Assembly (NCBI RefSeq): GCF_030268225.1
Contig: NZ_BSQG01000008.1
Coordinates: 143,263 to 207,262, forward strand
Reading direction: 5' to 3'
Source: Nocardiopsis ansamitocini
GTDB lineage: Bacteria; Actinomycetota; Actinomycetes; Streptosporangiales; Streptosporangiaceae
Length of the DNA stretch: 64,000 nucleotides
In this document: positions 36,994-45,871 of the stretch, piece by piece
How positions within the stretch are numbered: position 1 is the stretch's first letter
Layout: every line of letters starts with the position of its first letter
The notes under the pieces: generated by a model
Told to the model about the DNA's origin: nothing
What the model saw: the letters and a program-made list of their open reading frames with translations, nothing else
The model's database searches: none
Position numbers and translations under genes: made by a program

Positions 36994-37404
36994 ATGACCG
37001 TTCGGCGTTTCACCCCCGAGGGCATGATGCAGCCCACTCCCTACCACCACGTCGCCGTCGGCACCGGTACGCGCCACGTGCACGTCAGCGGACAGATCGC
37101 CCGCCTTGCCGACTCGACGCCGGTGGCCCCGGGGGACCTCGCCGGCCAGGTCGCCCAAGCGCTGCGCGCCACCGCGACGGGGCTCGCCGGGGCGGGGGCC
37201 ACGTTCGCCGACGTCCTGCGTCTGACCTTCTATGTCACGGAGTGGGAGCCCGAAAGGATCGGCGCGTTCATGGCCGGGGTCGAGTCGGTCGCAGAGGAGA
37301 TCGGCCTCCCGCAACCGCTTCCGCCGTCGTCGCTCATCGGCGTGGACTACCTCTTCGAGCCCGACGTGCTCGTCGAGGTCGAGGCGACGGCCCTCCTCGA
37401 CTGA
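36994..37404 (+). CDS. RidA family protein (YjgF/UK114-like)
   Basis: A 136-residue RidA-fold protein: YHHVAVGTGTRHVHVSGQIA at the start, DVLRLTFYVTEWEPERI in the middle, and LFEPDVLVEVEATALLD at the end. RidA proteins hydrolyse reactive enamine/imine intermediates. The canonical catalytic Arg (in a VRxxVE-like position) is not obvious; the corresponding place reads VEVEATALLD, so this may belong to a Rid subgroup with a different activity. ATG 36994 after GAGGACAGCGAA. Confidence 0.85.
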   Translation: MTVRRFTPEGMMQPTPYHHVAVGTGTRHVHVSGQIARLADSTPVAPGDLAGQVAQALRATATGLAGAGATFADVLRLTFYVTEWEPERIGAFMAGVESVAEEIGLPQPLPPSSLIGVDYLFEPDVLVEVEATALLD

Positions 37405-37847
37405 CGGTCGTTTTTCGGGTCGCAGAGGACGCTGCTCTGTGCGGTACCTGCCCGGGATTTTCTGTGCCCGGCGGGAGAGGCCGGGACCGGCAGCGCCGTC
37501 AGCCGCCGACGGGGCCCCGGGAGTCACGAGCCAGTCCATCGGTCCGGTCGATCCTGGTGCCGGCAGGGATCGCGGGAGGCCGGCGGGCCGCCGTGCGCGA
37601 CCGTTCGGGCGGTGCCCCGGCCCAGGTGCGAGCCGTGGCGCAGGCGCGGTGCCGTCCGTCGTCGGAGGGGGAGAGCAGGGAGCCGGGCGCCGCGGTGAGA
37701 GCACGGCCTGCTCGTCGGCATCGGACCCGGTCGTCGGGTACCGATGAAGGACTACGGCCCCGCCTACGCTGCGCCGACGCTCCTCGGCGGGGCGTCCATC
37801 GTGGCCGCGCGATCACTGCGCGGCCCACGAGCGGCGTCGGAACCGCG
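37405..37847. other. Gene-free region after ridA-type gene
   Basis: Only short, composition-driven frames occur in these 443 bases. An imperfect hairpin (CGTGGCCGCGC and GCGCGGCCCACG) near 37800-37832 may terminate the minus-strand gene that ends at 37848. Confidence 0.4.
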
Positions 37848-38162
37848 TCAGGCCGGGGTCGCGCCGACGAGCCACGCGGTTCGCCGGGCAGCCAGCGGAA
37901 GGCTGTCGCTGCTGCCGAGACAGACTCCGAAGGTGGTCAAAAAGGCGTAGTCGTAGGAACGGCGCTCGCAGCTCACGTCCTCGATGGCGTACTCCGACTT
38001 GGGGTTGCTCACCCGCAGGAACGGCACGCCGTCCTCGACGACCCGGGCCCATACGCCGTAGGGGGCCAGCTCCGAAGCGAGCTTGGCCAGGTACGTGCGT
38101 TCGGTCGAACGGGTCAGGGCCGGCAAGGCCGCTGCGGTTCGAGGGTGTCTTGGATAGACCAT
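37848..38162 (-). CDS. Conserved hypothetical small protein
   Basis: A 104-residue soluble protein of a type common in Nocardiopsis and relatives (recalled, not searched): ERTYLAKLASELAPYGVWAR, then VPFLRVSNPKSEYAIEDVSC, TTFGVCLGSSD and a C-terminal ARRTAWLVGAT. Function unknown. Starts at ATG 38162, without a clear ribosome site. It stands between the RidA and aminotransferase genes. Confidence 0.6.
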   Translation of the reverse strand: MVYPRHPRTAAALPALTRSTERTYLAKLASELAPYGVWARVVEDGVPFLRVSNPKSEYAIEDVSCERRSYDYAFLTTFGVCLGSSDSLPLAARRTAWLVGATPA

Positions 38163-38342
38163 GGCGGTGTCCTCAATACGTGCGATTCGGTGTCCCTTAA
38201 TCCCTCTTCATTGTTGCTCTGGGTTGCCGATAGATCGCGCACCGCCACGGCGACACGCCGGTGTGTCCGGCGCCGCCGGTCCGGTGCGTGCTGATTGTGT
38301 CGGTCCGGGGCCTATCTCCTCATGCCGGGGCAGCCGTTGGGA

Positions 38343-39377
38343 TCAGCGCAGCGCCGCCAGCGCTTGGTCCACGTCCTCGTCGGTCGTGTAGACGTGGAAG
38401 GCCAGCCGGACCAGCCCGGCCCGCTCCGAGACCCACACCCCGGCCGCGCGCAGCCGCCCGCCGGCATCGGGTCGGTCCACGGAGACGATGGCGGAGTTGC
38501 CCGGGGCCAGGCCCACCCCGGCCCGGAAGCGGTTGGCCAGCGCCACGTTGTGCGCGTTGACCGTGGGGACACCGACGTCCAGGAGCGTCGCGATCGACGC
38601 GGCGGCGCCCACCGACGCGAACCACGAAGGGGAGATGTCGAAACGCGAAGCGGTTCGCGACAGCCGCATCTCGTCCGCGTAGAAGGACCCCATGATGTCG
38701 GCCGCGGCACTCGGACCCGCGGCGACAGGACGCATGCGCTCGCGCAGCCGGGGCGAGAAGTACCCGAACGCGATGCCGCGCGGAGCCATCAGCCACTTGT
38801 AGCAGGAGCACACCAGCGCGTCGAAGCGGGTCGCGTCCACCGGGAGCCAGCCCGCACCCTGGGTGGCGTCCACACACACCAGTGCGTCGTGGCTGCGGGC
38901 GGCGGCGTGGATCTCCTCGACCGGTGCGACCTCCCCGGTCGCCGAGTGGACGAGGCTGAAGGTGACCAGCCAGGTGTCGTCGTCGATGGCGTCGGCCAGC
39001 GCGTGCATCGGCACGTTCTCCAGCCGTACACCCCGGTCGCCGTGCACCGCCCAGGGATAGAGGTTGGAGGTGTACTCGCCCTCGGGCGCGAGCACCCGTG
39101 CGCCGTCCGGGACGGCGAGACCGGCGGGCCCCAGCAGCTGCGAGGTCGACGCGCCGTGCACCACGTCCTCGGGCGCCGCTCCGACCAGCGCTGCGAAGCG
39201 GTCCCGAGCCAGTACAGAGGCGTCGCCCCAGTCCTCCGGCCCGTGCAGGCCGTGTCGCCACACCCCGACCGCCTCGCTGAGCGCCTGGTGGGCGTCGCGG
39301 GGCGGTATCCCGTACTGCGCGGTGTTCAGCCACACCGTCTTGACGTCCCACAACCGCTGCGCCGTCTCGATGTCCAT
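38343..39377 (-). CDS. Class V aminotransferase family protein (PLP-dependent)
   Basis: A 344-residue fold-type-I PLP enzyme of the class V/cysteine-desulfurase-like group. The Schiff-base lysine lies in CSCYKWLMAPRG, the PLP-ring Asp in VCVDATQGAGWLPVD, and SASTSQLLG-type phosphate contacts near GASTSQLL. Could be an isopenicillin-epimerase-like or kynureninase-like enzyme; the substrate cannot be told. ATG 39377. The glycosyltransferase gene ends 49 bases upstream of this start, so co-transcription is likely. Confidence 0.85.
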   Translation of the reverse strand: MDIETAQRLWDVKTVWLNTAQYGIPPRDAHQALSEAVGVWRHGLHGPEDWGDASVLARDRFAALVGAAPEDVVHGASTSQLLGPAGLAVPDGARVLAPEGEYTSNLYPWAVHGDRGVRLENVPMHALADAIDDDTWLVTFSLVHSATGEVAPVEEIHAAARSHDALVCVDATQGAGWLPVDATRFDALVCSCYKWLMAPRGIAFGYFSPRLRERMRPVAAGPSAAADIMGSFYADEMRLSRTASRFDISPSWFASVGAAASIATLLDVGVPTVNAHNVALANRFRAGVGLAPGNSAIVSVDRPDAGGRLRAAGVWVSERAGLVRLAFHVYTTDEDVDQALAALR

Positions 39378-39425
39378 GCCCGCCAGGTTCTCACCCGGGC
39401 AGGAGCGAGAGCCCGACAGGGGCGG

Positions 39426-42400
39426 TCAGCGCCGTAGCCGCTGGAGCAGTCGCCGCAGGAGCGGTACCCGCTTGACGCGCACGGCGAGCCGTTCGCCCGC
39501 TTTGCCGGCGGGCCGTCCGGTGAAGCCGCGCGGGCCCCTGAAGAAACGGGTGTGCCCGATCCGGGCGGCGGGCCGCAGTGCCGTCGCGCACCGTGTCGAA
39601 TCGGGCCCCGACAGCACCAGGTCGATCTCCCACACTCGCTCGGCGGTGCCCCTGGGGGTCCCCAGGCGCAGGGCCGCGTCGATCCTGGCGTCCGCGCCGC
39701 TGCCCGAGACCCGGGCGGGCGCCTCCAACGGGGCAGCGCCTTTGGCGGTGGCCCGTACGACCGCGGTGAACGGTGCACCGATCTCGATCTCGGGTGTGGC
39801 CACGATGCGCAGCCGCCCTCCCCGTTTCCAGGAAGCCGATTCGACCCGGACCGCCGAGACAGGGGCGTTCCTGATCCGGCCGACCTCCAGGCTCAGGTTC
39901 GCGCGTTCGGCGGTGAAGTAGGCGGTGGCTGTTCGCCGCCCCGCCGACTGCGCGACGAACATCGGTGACGGTGCGGTGCGCACGGCACGCACGCGTTTGG
40001 CGCCCAGCCGCACACGGGACGTGTATTCGCCGACCGCGGACGACGCGAACACGTCGAAGACACCGTCCGGCAGCTCCCGGCCGTCGGAGGCGGAGAGCGG
40101 GACCTCGGCGTCGAAGGAGCCGTCCTCCCGCAGCCGTGCCGCAAAACCGAACTCCCGGTCGCTTCCCCGGTGCACCAGGAGCAGGGTGATCGCCAGGCCG
40201 TCGACTCCGGGAACCGCGTCCCGACGGGTACCCGAGACGCGCAGCGCCTCGTCGGCCGTCTCCACCGAAGTCAGCCACAGCTCGGGATCGGGCACCCTGA
40301 ACACCGTGCACTCACCGGCCGTCGTCGTACTCAGGGCCAACCCGAGGCCGCCCTCCTGTTCGCCGTGCTCGACGCGCAGCCGCGCAACCCCCGGTCGCCG
40401 GGCGTCGGCGAAGGGCAGGGCGGCGCGCAGGACAGTGGTCCCCTCGCCCCGGCTGAGCACAGCGGGAACCGTCACGGTGTCCCCTCCGTCCCGGTCGGCG
40501 TGCAGCACCAGTTCGACGTCCTTCTCCACCGCCGCCTCGACCGGGACGACGAGTTCCACACCCTCGGCGCGCTCGATCACCGCGGCGCCCTCCTGGGGGA
40601 GGGCGACCGCCCGGTGCAGGCCGTTCAGGCCGTTGTCCACGGAGAGGGTGAGCCGGCCCTCCGGATGCCAGAACGGATCGGCGAACGTGGAGTCGGGGCC
40701 GTAGAAGGCCGGACGGCGCTGCTCCTCTGCCGCCGGGGTACGCGAGTCCACGACCCCGTCGGCTTCGACCCCGAAATGACGGACACGGACGAGGACGTCC
40801 CACTGTCCGGCGGGAACCGCCCCACCGTCGGTACCCGCCAGGTCCAGTTCCGCATCCACCACGAAACCCGGCACGTCCGCCCCGTCCTCGCAAGGGGCCG
40901 CACCCGACCGGGGGGAGAGCGCGAAAGCGACCGTGCGTTTCGGTGCGTTCCGCGAGCGCAGTACGACCTCGACCCTGTTGTGCCGCTCCAGCAGCCGCAG
41001 GTCCGGGCCGACCGGTTCGCCGTTGGCCCCCTCCCAGCGCAGGGAGCCGTTCGCACGGTGAAGGACCGGACCGCGTGCGCGCTCCGACACCAGGGTCGCC
41101 GCCACCCGCAGCCGAAGGGCCGACCCCGACCATTCCAACGACTCCAGGCGGGCGGACACGTCGACCGCCCCGGTGATCATGGTGGCTCGGGAGTCGATGC
41201 CGGTGTCGGTGATCGCCAGCCCCAGGGCGTCGTCGTCGCCGAAGACCGGGCGTACCCCGACGTCCCCGGTCTCGGTGCCGGTCACGGTCACCGTCGGGTA
41301 GGTGATGACGTCGCGGTGCCCGAGCACGCCGTCGAGGTGGCGGCCCAGGCGCGCACCGGGCGCGCCCGGTCGATGAACCAGGTGCAGGTCCCATTCCTGT
41401 TCGGTGGTCGTGCGTCGGGCGAGCATCGCCCGTGCCTGCACCGATGCGGTGAACGTCCCGTCCGCTGCGATCGGGCACGGGGTGGAGTGGGACGGCTCGC
41501 CCCGTCCGCGGGGGGAGGCGACCAGACGGGCGTCGGGAAAGGGGCCCGTGGCGCCGAGGAACACCCCGGTGAAGGTGAGCGAGCCGGCGTCGCAGACGAG
41601 CGATTGCACCTCGGCGTGGAGCCGGGCGCGTCGGATGACCACGGCGAGGTGGTGGGTGGTGTCGCGGTCGGGAACGGTGAGGCCCAGTGGTCGGGAGGGG
41701 GAGAGCGCGGGTGGGTAGGCGAGCAGGTCGATGACGACGTCGGAGACCGGACCCTCCTCACCGCCGTCCACCCGGTGCACGCTCCAGCGTCCCGGGGCGA
41801 GCAGGGGGTCGTGGGGTCGCAGTTCGAGGGTTCCGTCGTCAAGGCAGGTGAACTCCGCGGTGGTTCCCGAGGAACCGCGCAACAGCACCCGGTCGGGCCG
41901 TTGGGTGAAGGACAGCGTGGTGACGCCCTCGCCGTCCACCCGCGCGGTACAAGAAGCGGGCTCCCTGTCCTTTGCCGGGACAGGGGTCGTGGGCAGGGCG
42001 TGCCCGGTGAGTTCGTGGAAGAGTGCCTCGTGCTGCCGGGTGATGGGGCCCGGGTCGAAGCGTTCGGCCGAGCGCGCTGCCGCGCGCGCCATGCGGTCGA
42101 GTTCTCCGTTGTCGCTCATCAGCTCGTCCAGGCCGGCCGCCACGGCCGTCACGCTGCCGTTCTCCACCAGGAGGCCGTCCACCCCGTTCTCGATGATCTC
42201 CCCGGGCCCCAGGGGGCAGTCGGTGCTCACCACGGGCAGTCCGCCGCGCATAGCCTCGACCAGGGTCATGCCGAACGACTCGGCCTTGGAGGTGACCGCG
42301 GCGAACGACCCCAGGGCCCACGCCTCCTCCAGGTGGGAGCGCGGCCCCATCAGCAGCACGTCGTCGTGCAGGCCGAGGGCGTCGATCTGTTTTTTCAGCC

Positions 42401-43175
42401 GGGCCTTCTGGTCGCCGCCGCCGTAGATGCGCAGGGTCCAGCCCGGATGGTCGGGAAGAACCCGGGCGAACGCCTCCACGAGCAGCTCGTAGCGTTTCAC
42501 CGGGGCGATCCGACCTGCGGCGACCACGACCTTGCGCTCGCCCCGGCCCCCCGTCGGCGCGCGCAGCCGGGGTGCTTCCACGCTGTTGGGGATGGCCAGG
42601 ACCCGCACACCGGGGAGATCCATTCGTTTGCGGTGCACGGCCGCGTCGGCCTCGGTCACGGTGACCACCGCGTCCAGATCGCCGTATGCGTCGGACAGCA
42701 CTCTGCGCAGCGCTTCGGGGTGCATGTTGTGCGTCAGGTGCTCCTGGCCCACCTTGGCGTAGCGATCGGAGCCGCACCGCGCCAAGACCACGTTCAGCCC
42801 CGCCCGTGTTCCCACCACCACGTCGGCGTCGGTGGTCTCCAAGTAGGCCCGCAGCCGGTCGTCGGTGAGCGCGCTGTACTGCTTCTGGCGGCTTTCCTCA
42901 ACGGGAAAGACCTCCGGGGGAAGCCCGGCGCGGTGGGACCCCTCGTGTAGGCGGCGGCCCCCGGTCCCCGTTCCGGGCCCGGCGGGGAGCCGCATGTCGA
43001 CCAACGGGGTGACCGTGATCCCTTGGGGGAGGGAGAGGACGGGGTGCTCGCGATGACGGAACACCGACACGATCTCCACCTCGTGCCGATGGCGCAGAGC
43101 GGCGGCCTGGGTGATGACCGTCTGAATGGTTCCACCGATCCCGTAGACATTGTGGATCAGGTAGGCGATCTTCAT
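39426..43175 (-). CDS. Family 4-type glycosyltransferase with a very long C-terminal region
   Basis: A 1,249-residue protein. Residues 1-390 form a GT-B glycosyltransferase: IAYLIHNVYGIGGTIQTVIT at the start, GRIAPVKRYELLVEAFA, and the E-x7-E type motif ESFGMTLVEAMRGGLPVVS near 305. The remaining 850 residues are beta-strand-rich with repeated segments about 100-150 long and no recognised catalytic motif. The layout recalls wall-teichoic-acid glycosyltransferases with C-terminal beta domains. No signal peptide. Start ATG 43175; the next gene downstream is the class V aminotransferase. Role in cell-wall polymer decoration is inferred. Confidence 0.85.
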   Translation of the reverse strand: MKIAYLIHNVYGIGGTIQTVITQAAALRHRHEVEIVSVFRHREHPVLSLPQGITVTPLVDMRLPAGPGTGTGGRRLHEGSHRAGLPPEVFPVEESRQKQYSALTDDRLRAYLETTDADVVVGTRAGLNVVLARCGSDRYAKVGQEHLTHNMHPEALRRVLSDAYGDLDAVVTVTEADAAVHRKRMDLPGVRVLAIPNSVEAPRLRAPTGGRGERKVVVAAGRIAPVKRYELLVEAFARVLPDHPGWTLRIYGGGDQKARLKKQIDALGLHDDVLLMGPRSHLEEAWALGSFAAVTSKAESFGMTLVEAMRGGLPVVSTDCPLGPGEIIENGVDGLLVENGSVTAVAAGLDELMSDNGELDRMARAAARSAERFDPGPITRQHEALFHELTGHALPTTPVPAKDREPASCTARVDGEGVTTLSFTQRPDRVLLRGSSGTTAEFTCLDDGTLELRPHDPLLAPGRWSVHRVDGGEEGPVSDVVIDLLAYPPALSPSRPLGLTVPDRDTTHHLAVVIRRARLHAEVQSLVCDAGSLTFTGVFLGATGPFPDARLVASPRGRGEPSHSTPCPIAADGTFTASVQARAMLARRTTTEQEWDLHLVHRPGAPGARLGRHLDGVLGHRDVITYPTVTVTGTETGDVGVRPVFGDDDALGLAITDTGIDSRATMITGAVDVSARLESLEWSGSALRLRVAATLVSERARGPVLHRANGSLRWEGANGEPVGPDLRLLERHNRVEVVLRSRNAPKRTVAFALSPRSGAAPCEDGADVPGFVVDAELDLAGTDGGAVPAGQWDVLVRVRHFGVEADGVVDSRTPAAEEQRRPAFYGPDSTFADPFWHPEGRLTLSVDNGLNGLHRAVALPQEGAAVIERAEGVELVVPVEAAVEKDVELVLHADRDGGDTVTVPAVLSRGEGTTVLRAALPFADARRPGVARLRVEHGEQEGGLGLALSTTTAGECTVFRVPDPELWLTSVETADEALRVSGTRRDAVPGVDGLAITLLLVHRGSDREFGFAARLREDGSFDAEVPLSASDGRELPDGVFDVFASSAVGEYTSRVRLGAKRVRAVRTAPSPMFVAQSAGRRTATAYFTAERANLSLEVGRIRNAPVSAVRVESASWKRGGRLRIVATPEIEIGAPFTAVVRATAKGAAPLEAPARVSGSGADARIDAALRLGTPRGTAERVWEIDLVLSGPDSTRCATALRPAARIGHTRFFRGPRGFTGRPAGKAGERLAVRVKRVPLLRRLLQRLRR

Positions 43176-43829
43176 CGTTGCTCTCCCGGCTCGTCGAGGG
43201 CCGGCGCGGGGAACCGGACGCCCTGGTTGTTGCGGTCTGCTGTTTCCCGGCCGCGGGATCAGGGCGGCAGCGACACGACGGCGATCCCGGCAAGGGCGCA
43301 ACCGCTCGTGTCCTGTCCATAACGCCGGACTCCGGACGAACGGTTCTCGTTGGTCATGGGAAGTCTGGAAAAGGTGTTGTTCTGCGGCTACTACCACTTT
43401 TGGCGGGATACCAACATGACGTCCGTCCCACGGACCGCACAGCAGGTCGGGCGCCTGGCTCACGCGGGGGTCGGGGACGGCGTCGCACGCCGTTGAACGG
43501 GCGTTCAGGAGCGGTGCAGCGGGAGGTCGCCCATGCCTTCGGCAGGGGGAGGGGAGCCGGCCGCACGGCGAAGCCCGGGGGAGGGGGATTGCTTCCCGGC
43601 CGTCGGAAGCCGGGACCACAGGGCCGGTCGGCGGCTGATCAACACCCTTTGAACTGCACGGATGCTCGGGGTGCGGCGTCGGGCAGGGGCCGACGCGAAC
43701 CGGCCGTCAAACGAGGGGGCGGCCTATCGGCCACGCCCCGGCAACTCGGCAAAGACCCGTTCCCCGGCCGCCGGCCGGGGAACGGGGAACATGGCGGCTC
43801 CGGCCGGCGGAGCCCGACCGGCCGTCCGG
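43176..43829. other. Gene-free region between glycosyltransferase and nagA
   Basis: No supported gene in 654 bases. It should hold the promoter of the glycosyltransferase gene (minus strand) and the terminator of nagA. Confidence 0.4.
43756..43786 (-). terminator. Stem-loop downstream of nagA
   Basis: CCCGTTCCCCGGCCG and its exact complement are separated by one base, forming a 15-bp stem 44 bases past the nagA stop. Confidence 0.65.
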
Positions 43830-44966
43830 TCAGTTCTGCGCGGCGACCGCCTGGCCGCGGTACAGGACCGACTCCACCGTCAGGTCGTCGTTCATGATCA
43901 CGAGGTCGGCCCACGCACCCGGGGCCAGCACGCCGGCAGCCAGGCCCAGCGCCGCGGCGGGGGTGGCCGTGGCCGCGCGCAGGGCGTCGGCCGGGGTCGC
44001 GCCCAGGTCGCGCACGGCGCGGCGGACCGCTTCGGGCAGCACGATGGTGCTGCTCGCGATCGCACCGGAATCGACGAGGCGGGCTTCGCCGCCGAGTACC
44101 CGGACCCGCAAAGTGCCGAGGGTGTACTCGCCGTCGCCCAAGCCCGTCGCGGCCATCGCGTCGGTCACCAGCGCCACACGGTCGGCCCCCGCGGCGTCGA
44201 ATGCGACCCGCGCGGCGCCGGGATGGACGTGCACGCCGTCGTTGATCAGTTCGACGGTGACCCGCTCGTCGTTGAGAGCTGCCGCGATAGGGCCGGGATC
44301 GCGGTGGTGCAGGGGCCGCATCTGGTTGTACAGGTGGGTGGCCACGGTGGCCCCGGCGTCGAACGCGGCTCGGGTCTCGTCGTAACTGGCCTCGGTGTGG
44401 CCGACTGCGGCCACCACGCCCGACTCGGTGACCGCGTGCACCAGGTCCAGGGCCCCGGGGAGCTCGGGTGCCAGGGTGATCATCCGGACGTGGCCACGTC
44501 CGGCCTTGAGAATGCGCTCGAACTCCACGGTGTCGGGCTCACGCAGCAGGGCCGGGTCGTGCGCGCCGCACTTGCCGCGCGCGATGTAGGGCCCCTCCAG
44601 GTAGATGCCGGCCAGGTCGCCGGATTCGCACAGTTCGGCCAGCGCGGCCACCTGGCGCAGCGTGTCCTCGGGAGTCGCGGCGACCAGTCCGCCCAGCAGC
44701 GATGTGACCCCGTGCGCGCGATTGAACTCGACGACGGAGAGCGCGCGCTCGGGAGCGGTCTCGGTGAACGCCGCACCCGCCCCACCGTGGACGTGCACGT
44801 CCACGAGACCGGGGGCCAGGACGGCGCCGGCGAGGTCGCGGACCGGCTCCCCGCCCTCGGGGGCCGGCCCGGTCCCCGTCGCGGCGATGCGCTCACCCTC
44901 GATCCGCAGCCAGCCGGGAGTGAGCCCGTCCGCGGTCACCAGCCGTGCGTTCGCCAGTATGCCCAT
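43830..44966 (-). CDS. nagA: N-acetylglucosamine-6-phosphate deacetylase
   Basis: A 378-residue amidohydrolase-superfamily enzyme. Metal and substrate motifs: DVHVHGGAG near 56-64, LEGPYI, VGHTEASY, THLYNQMRPL, and the catalytic Asp in LVTDAMAATG. It converts GlcNAc-6-phosphate, the product of the PTS, into glucosamine-6-phosphate, the substrate for the SIS-type enzyme encoded at the left end of the window. ATG 44966 has GAGGGC upstream. A half dre-like site lies 280 bases upstream. Confidence 0.95.
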   Translation of the reverse strand: MGILANARLVTADGLTPGWLRIEGERIAATGTGPAPEGGEPVRDLAGAVLAPGLVDVHVHGGAGAAFTETAPERALSVVEFNRAHGVTSLLGGLVAATPEDTLRQVAALAELCESGDLAGIYLEGPYIARGKCGAHDPALLREPDTVEFERILKAGRGHVRMITLAPELPGALDLVHAVTESGVVAAVGHTEASYDETRAAFDAGATVATHLYNQMRPLHHRDPGPIAAALNDERVTVELINDGVHVHPGAARVAFDAAGADRVALVTDAMAATGLGDGEYTLGTLRVRVLGGEARLVDSGAIASSTIVLPEAVRRAVRDLGATPADALRAATATPAAALGLAAGVLAPGAWADLVIMNDDLTVESVLYRGQAVAAQN

Positions 44967-45355
44967 GGAAACGATGCCCTCCTGTGGTCCTCGTCACGTC
45001 AGCACATCGACAAAACCGTCGATCACGCATTGACGATAGCGCCGGCCCCACTCATGATTGGGTACATGTCCGCCGGTGAGCTGCTTGTCCAGCGCCTGCA
45101 TGTCGATCTGAAGCAGCAGGCGAGCGCACTCTGTCGTAGTTGACGTCAGTGAGCAGGACCCCCATGTCCTGTGAGCACTGAGGTTTCCCGACGCGCTCGA
45201 CCCCGGCCCACGCGAACCCCTTTGGTGTTGTTGGTGCACGTGCCGTCGTGTCCGGTCTAGGGAAGCCCCCTCTCGAAGTCGCCTCTCGTTAATCCCGACG
45301 ACTCCCTACGCCACACCGTGCCCGGCCCTCTGGCCGTCCTCCACAGGAGATCACC
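44967..45355. other. Divergent intergenic region, nagA / FMN reductase
   Basis: Holds promoters for both divergent genes. Apart from a dre-like half site at 45246-45261 no structure is clear; no gene. Confidence 0.4.
45246..45261. promoter_or_regulatory. dre-like half site
   Basis: TCCGGTCTAGGGAAGC matches the DasR consensus in the left half (GGTCTAG) but not the right; about 10 of 16 positions agree. Its place upstream of nagA makes it worth noting, but distance and mismatch leave it doubtful. Confidence 0.3.
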
Positions 45356-45871
45356 ATGACCCGTTTCACCGTGCTCGTCGCCGCCACCGAAGCCCGCTCC
45401 TCCGTGCGCACCGCCGCGGTCCACGCCGCCGACACCGTCGCAGCGCACACCGGGGTCGCCGCGGACACCACCGTCATCGACCTCGCCGAGCTCGGCCCCG
45501 CCCTGCTCGACGCCACCAACGACGACCTCACCGCCGCCCTCGCGGCCACCGCCGAGGCCGACGTCCTGCTCGTGGCGACCCCCCAGGTGCACGGCAGCTA
45601 CACCGGCCTGCTCAAGGTCTTTCTCGACCGCGTCCCCGAACTCGGTCTGGCCCACGCGATCGCGCTTCCCATCGCGGTCGTCGACGACCTGCGCAACGGC
45701 CGCAACATCGAGGATGATCTCCGCGTCCTGCTGTCCGACCTCGGCGCCTGGGTGGCCGAGCCGGGACTGCTGCTGTCGCGCCACGAGCTCGCCGAACCGC
45801 TCAGCGTCATCGACGTCTGGGCGCAGATCGCCGCCCCCGCACTGCGTCAGGCGTTCGCTGTCGCTGTCTGA
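45356..45871 (+). CDS. NADPH-dependent FMN reductase family protein
   Basis: A 171-residue flavodoxin-fold protein. The N-terminal strand FTVLVAATEARSSVRTAAVH binds the FMN phosphate and the motif TPQVHGSYTGLLKVFLDRV is typical of SsuE/ChrR-like NAD(P)H:FMN reductases. Soluble, no signal. ATG 45356 follows AGGAGATCACC, a strong ribosome site. Divergent from nagA. The physiological partner is not evident. Confidence 0.88.
   Translation: MTRFTVLVAATEARSSVRTAAVHAADTVAAHTGVAADTTVIDLAELGPALLDATNDDLTAALAATAEADVLLVATPQVHGSYTGLLKVFLDRVPELGLAHAIALPIAVVDDLRNGRNIEDDLRVLLSDLGAWVAEPGLLLSRHELAEPLSVIDVWAQIAAPALRQAFAVAV

Noticed and set aside
37499..37828. Arg-rich minus-strand frame between the RidA gene and the small hypothetical gene
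   Set aside because: Low-complexity Arg/Ala/Pro composition typical of a non-coding GC-rich frame; no ribosome site or family resemblance.
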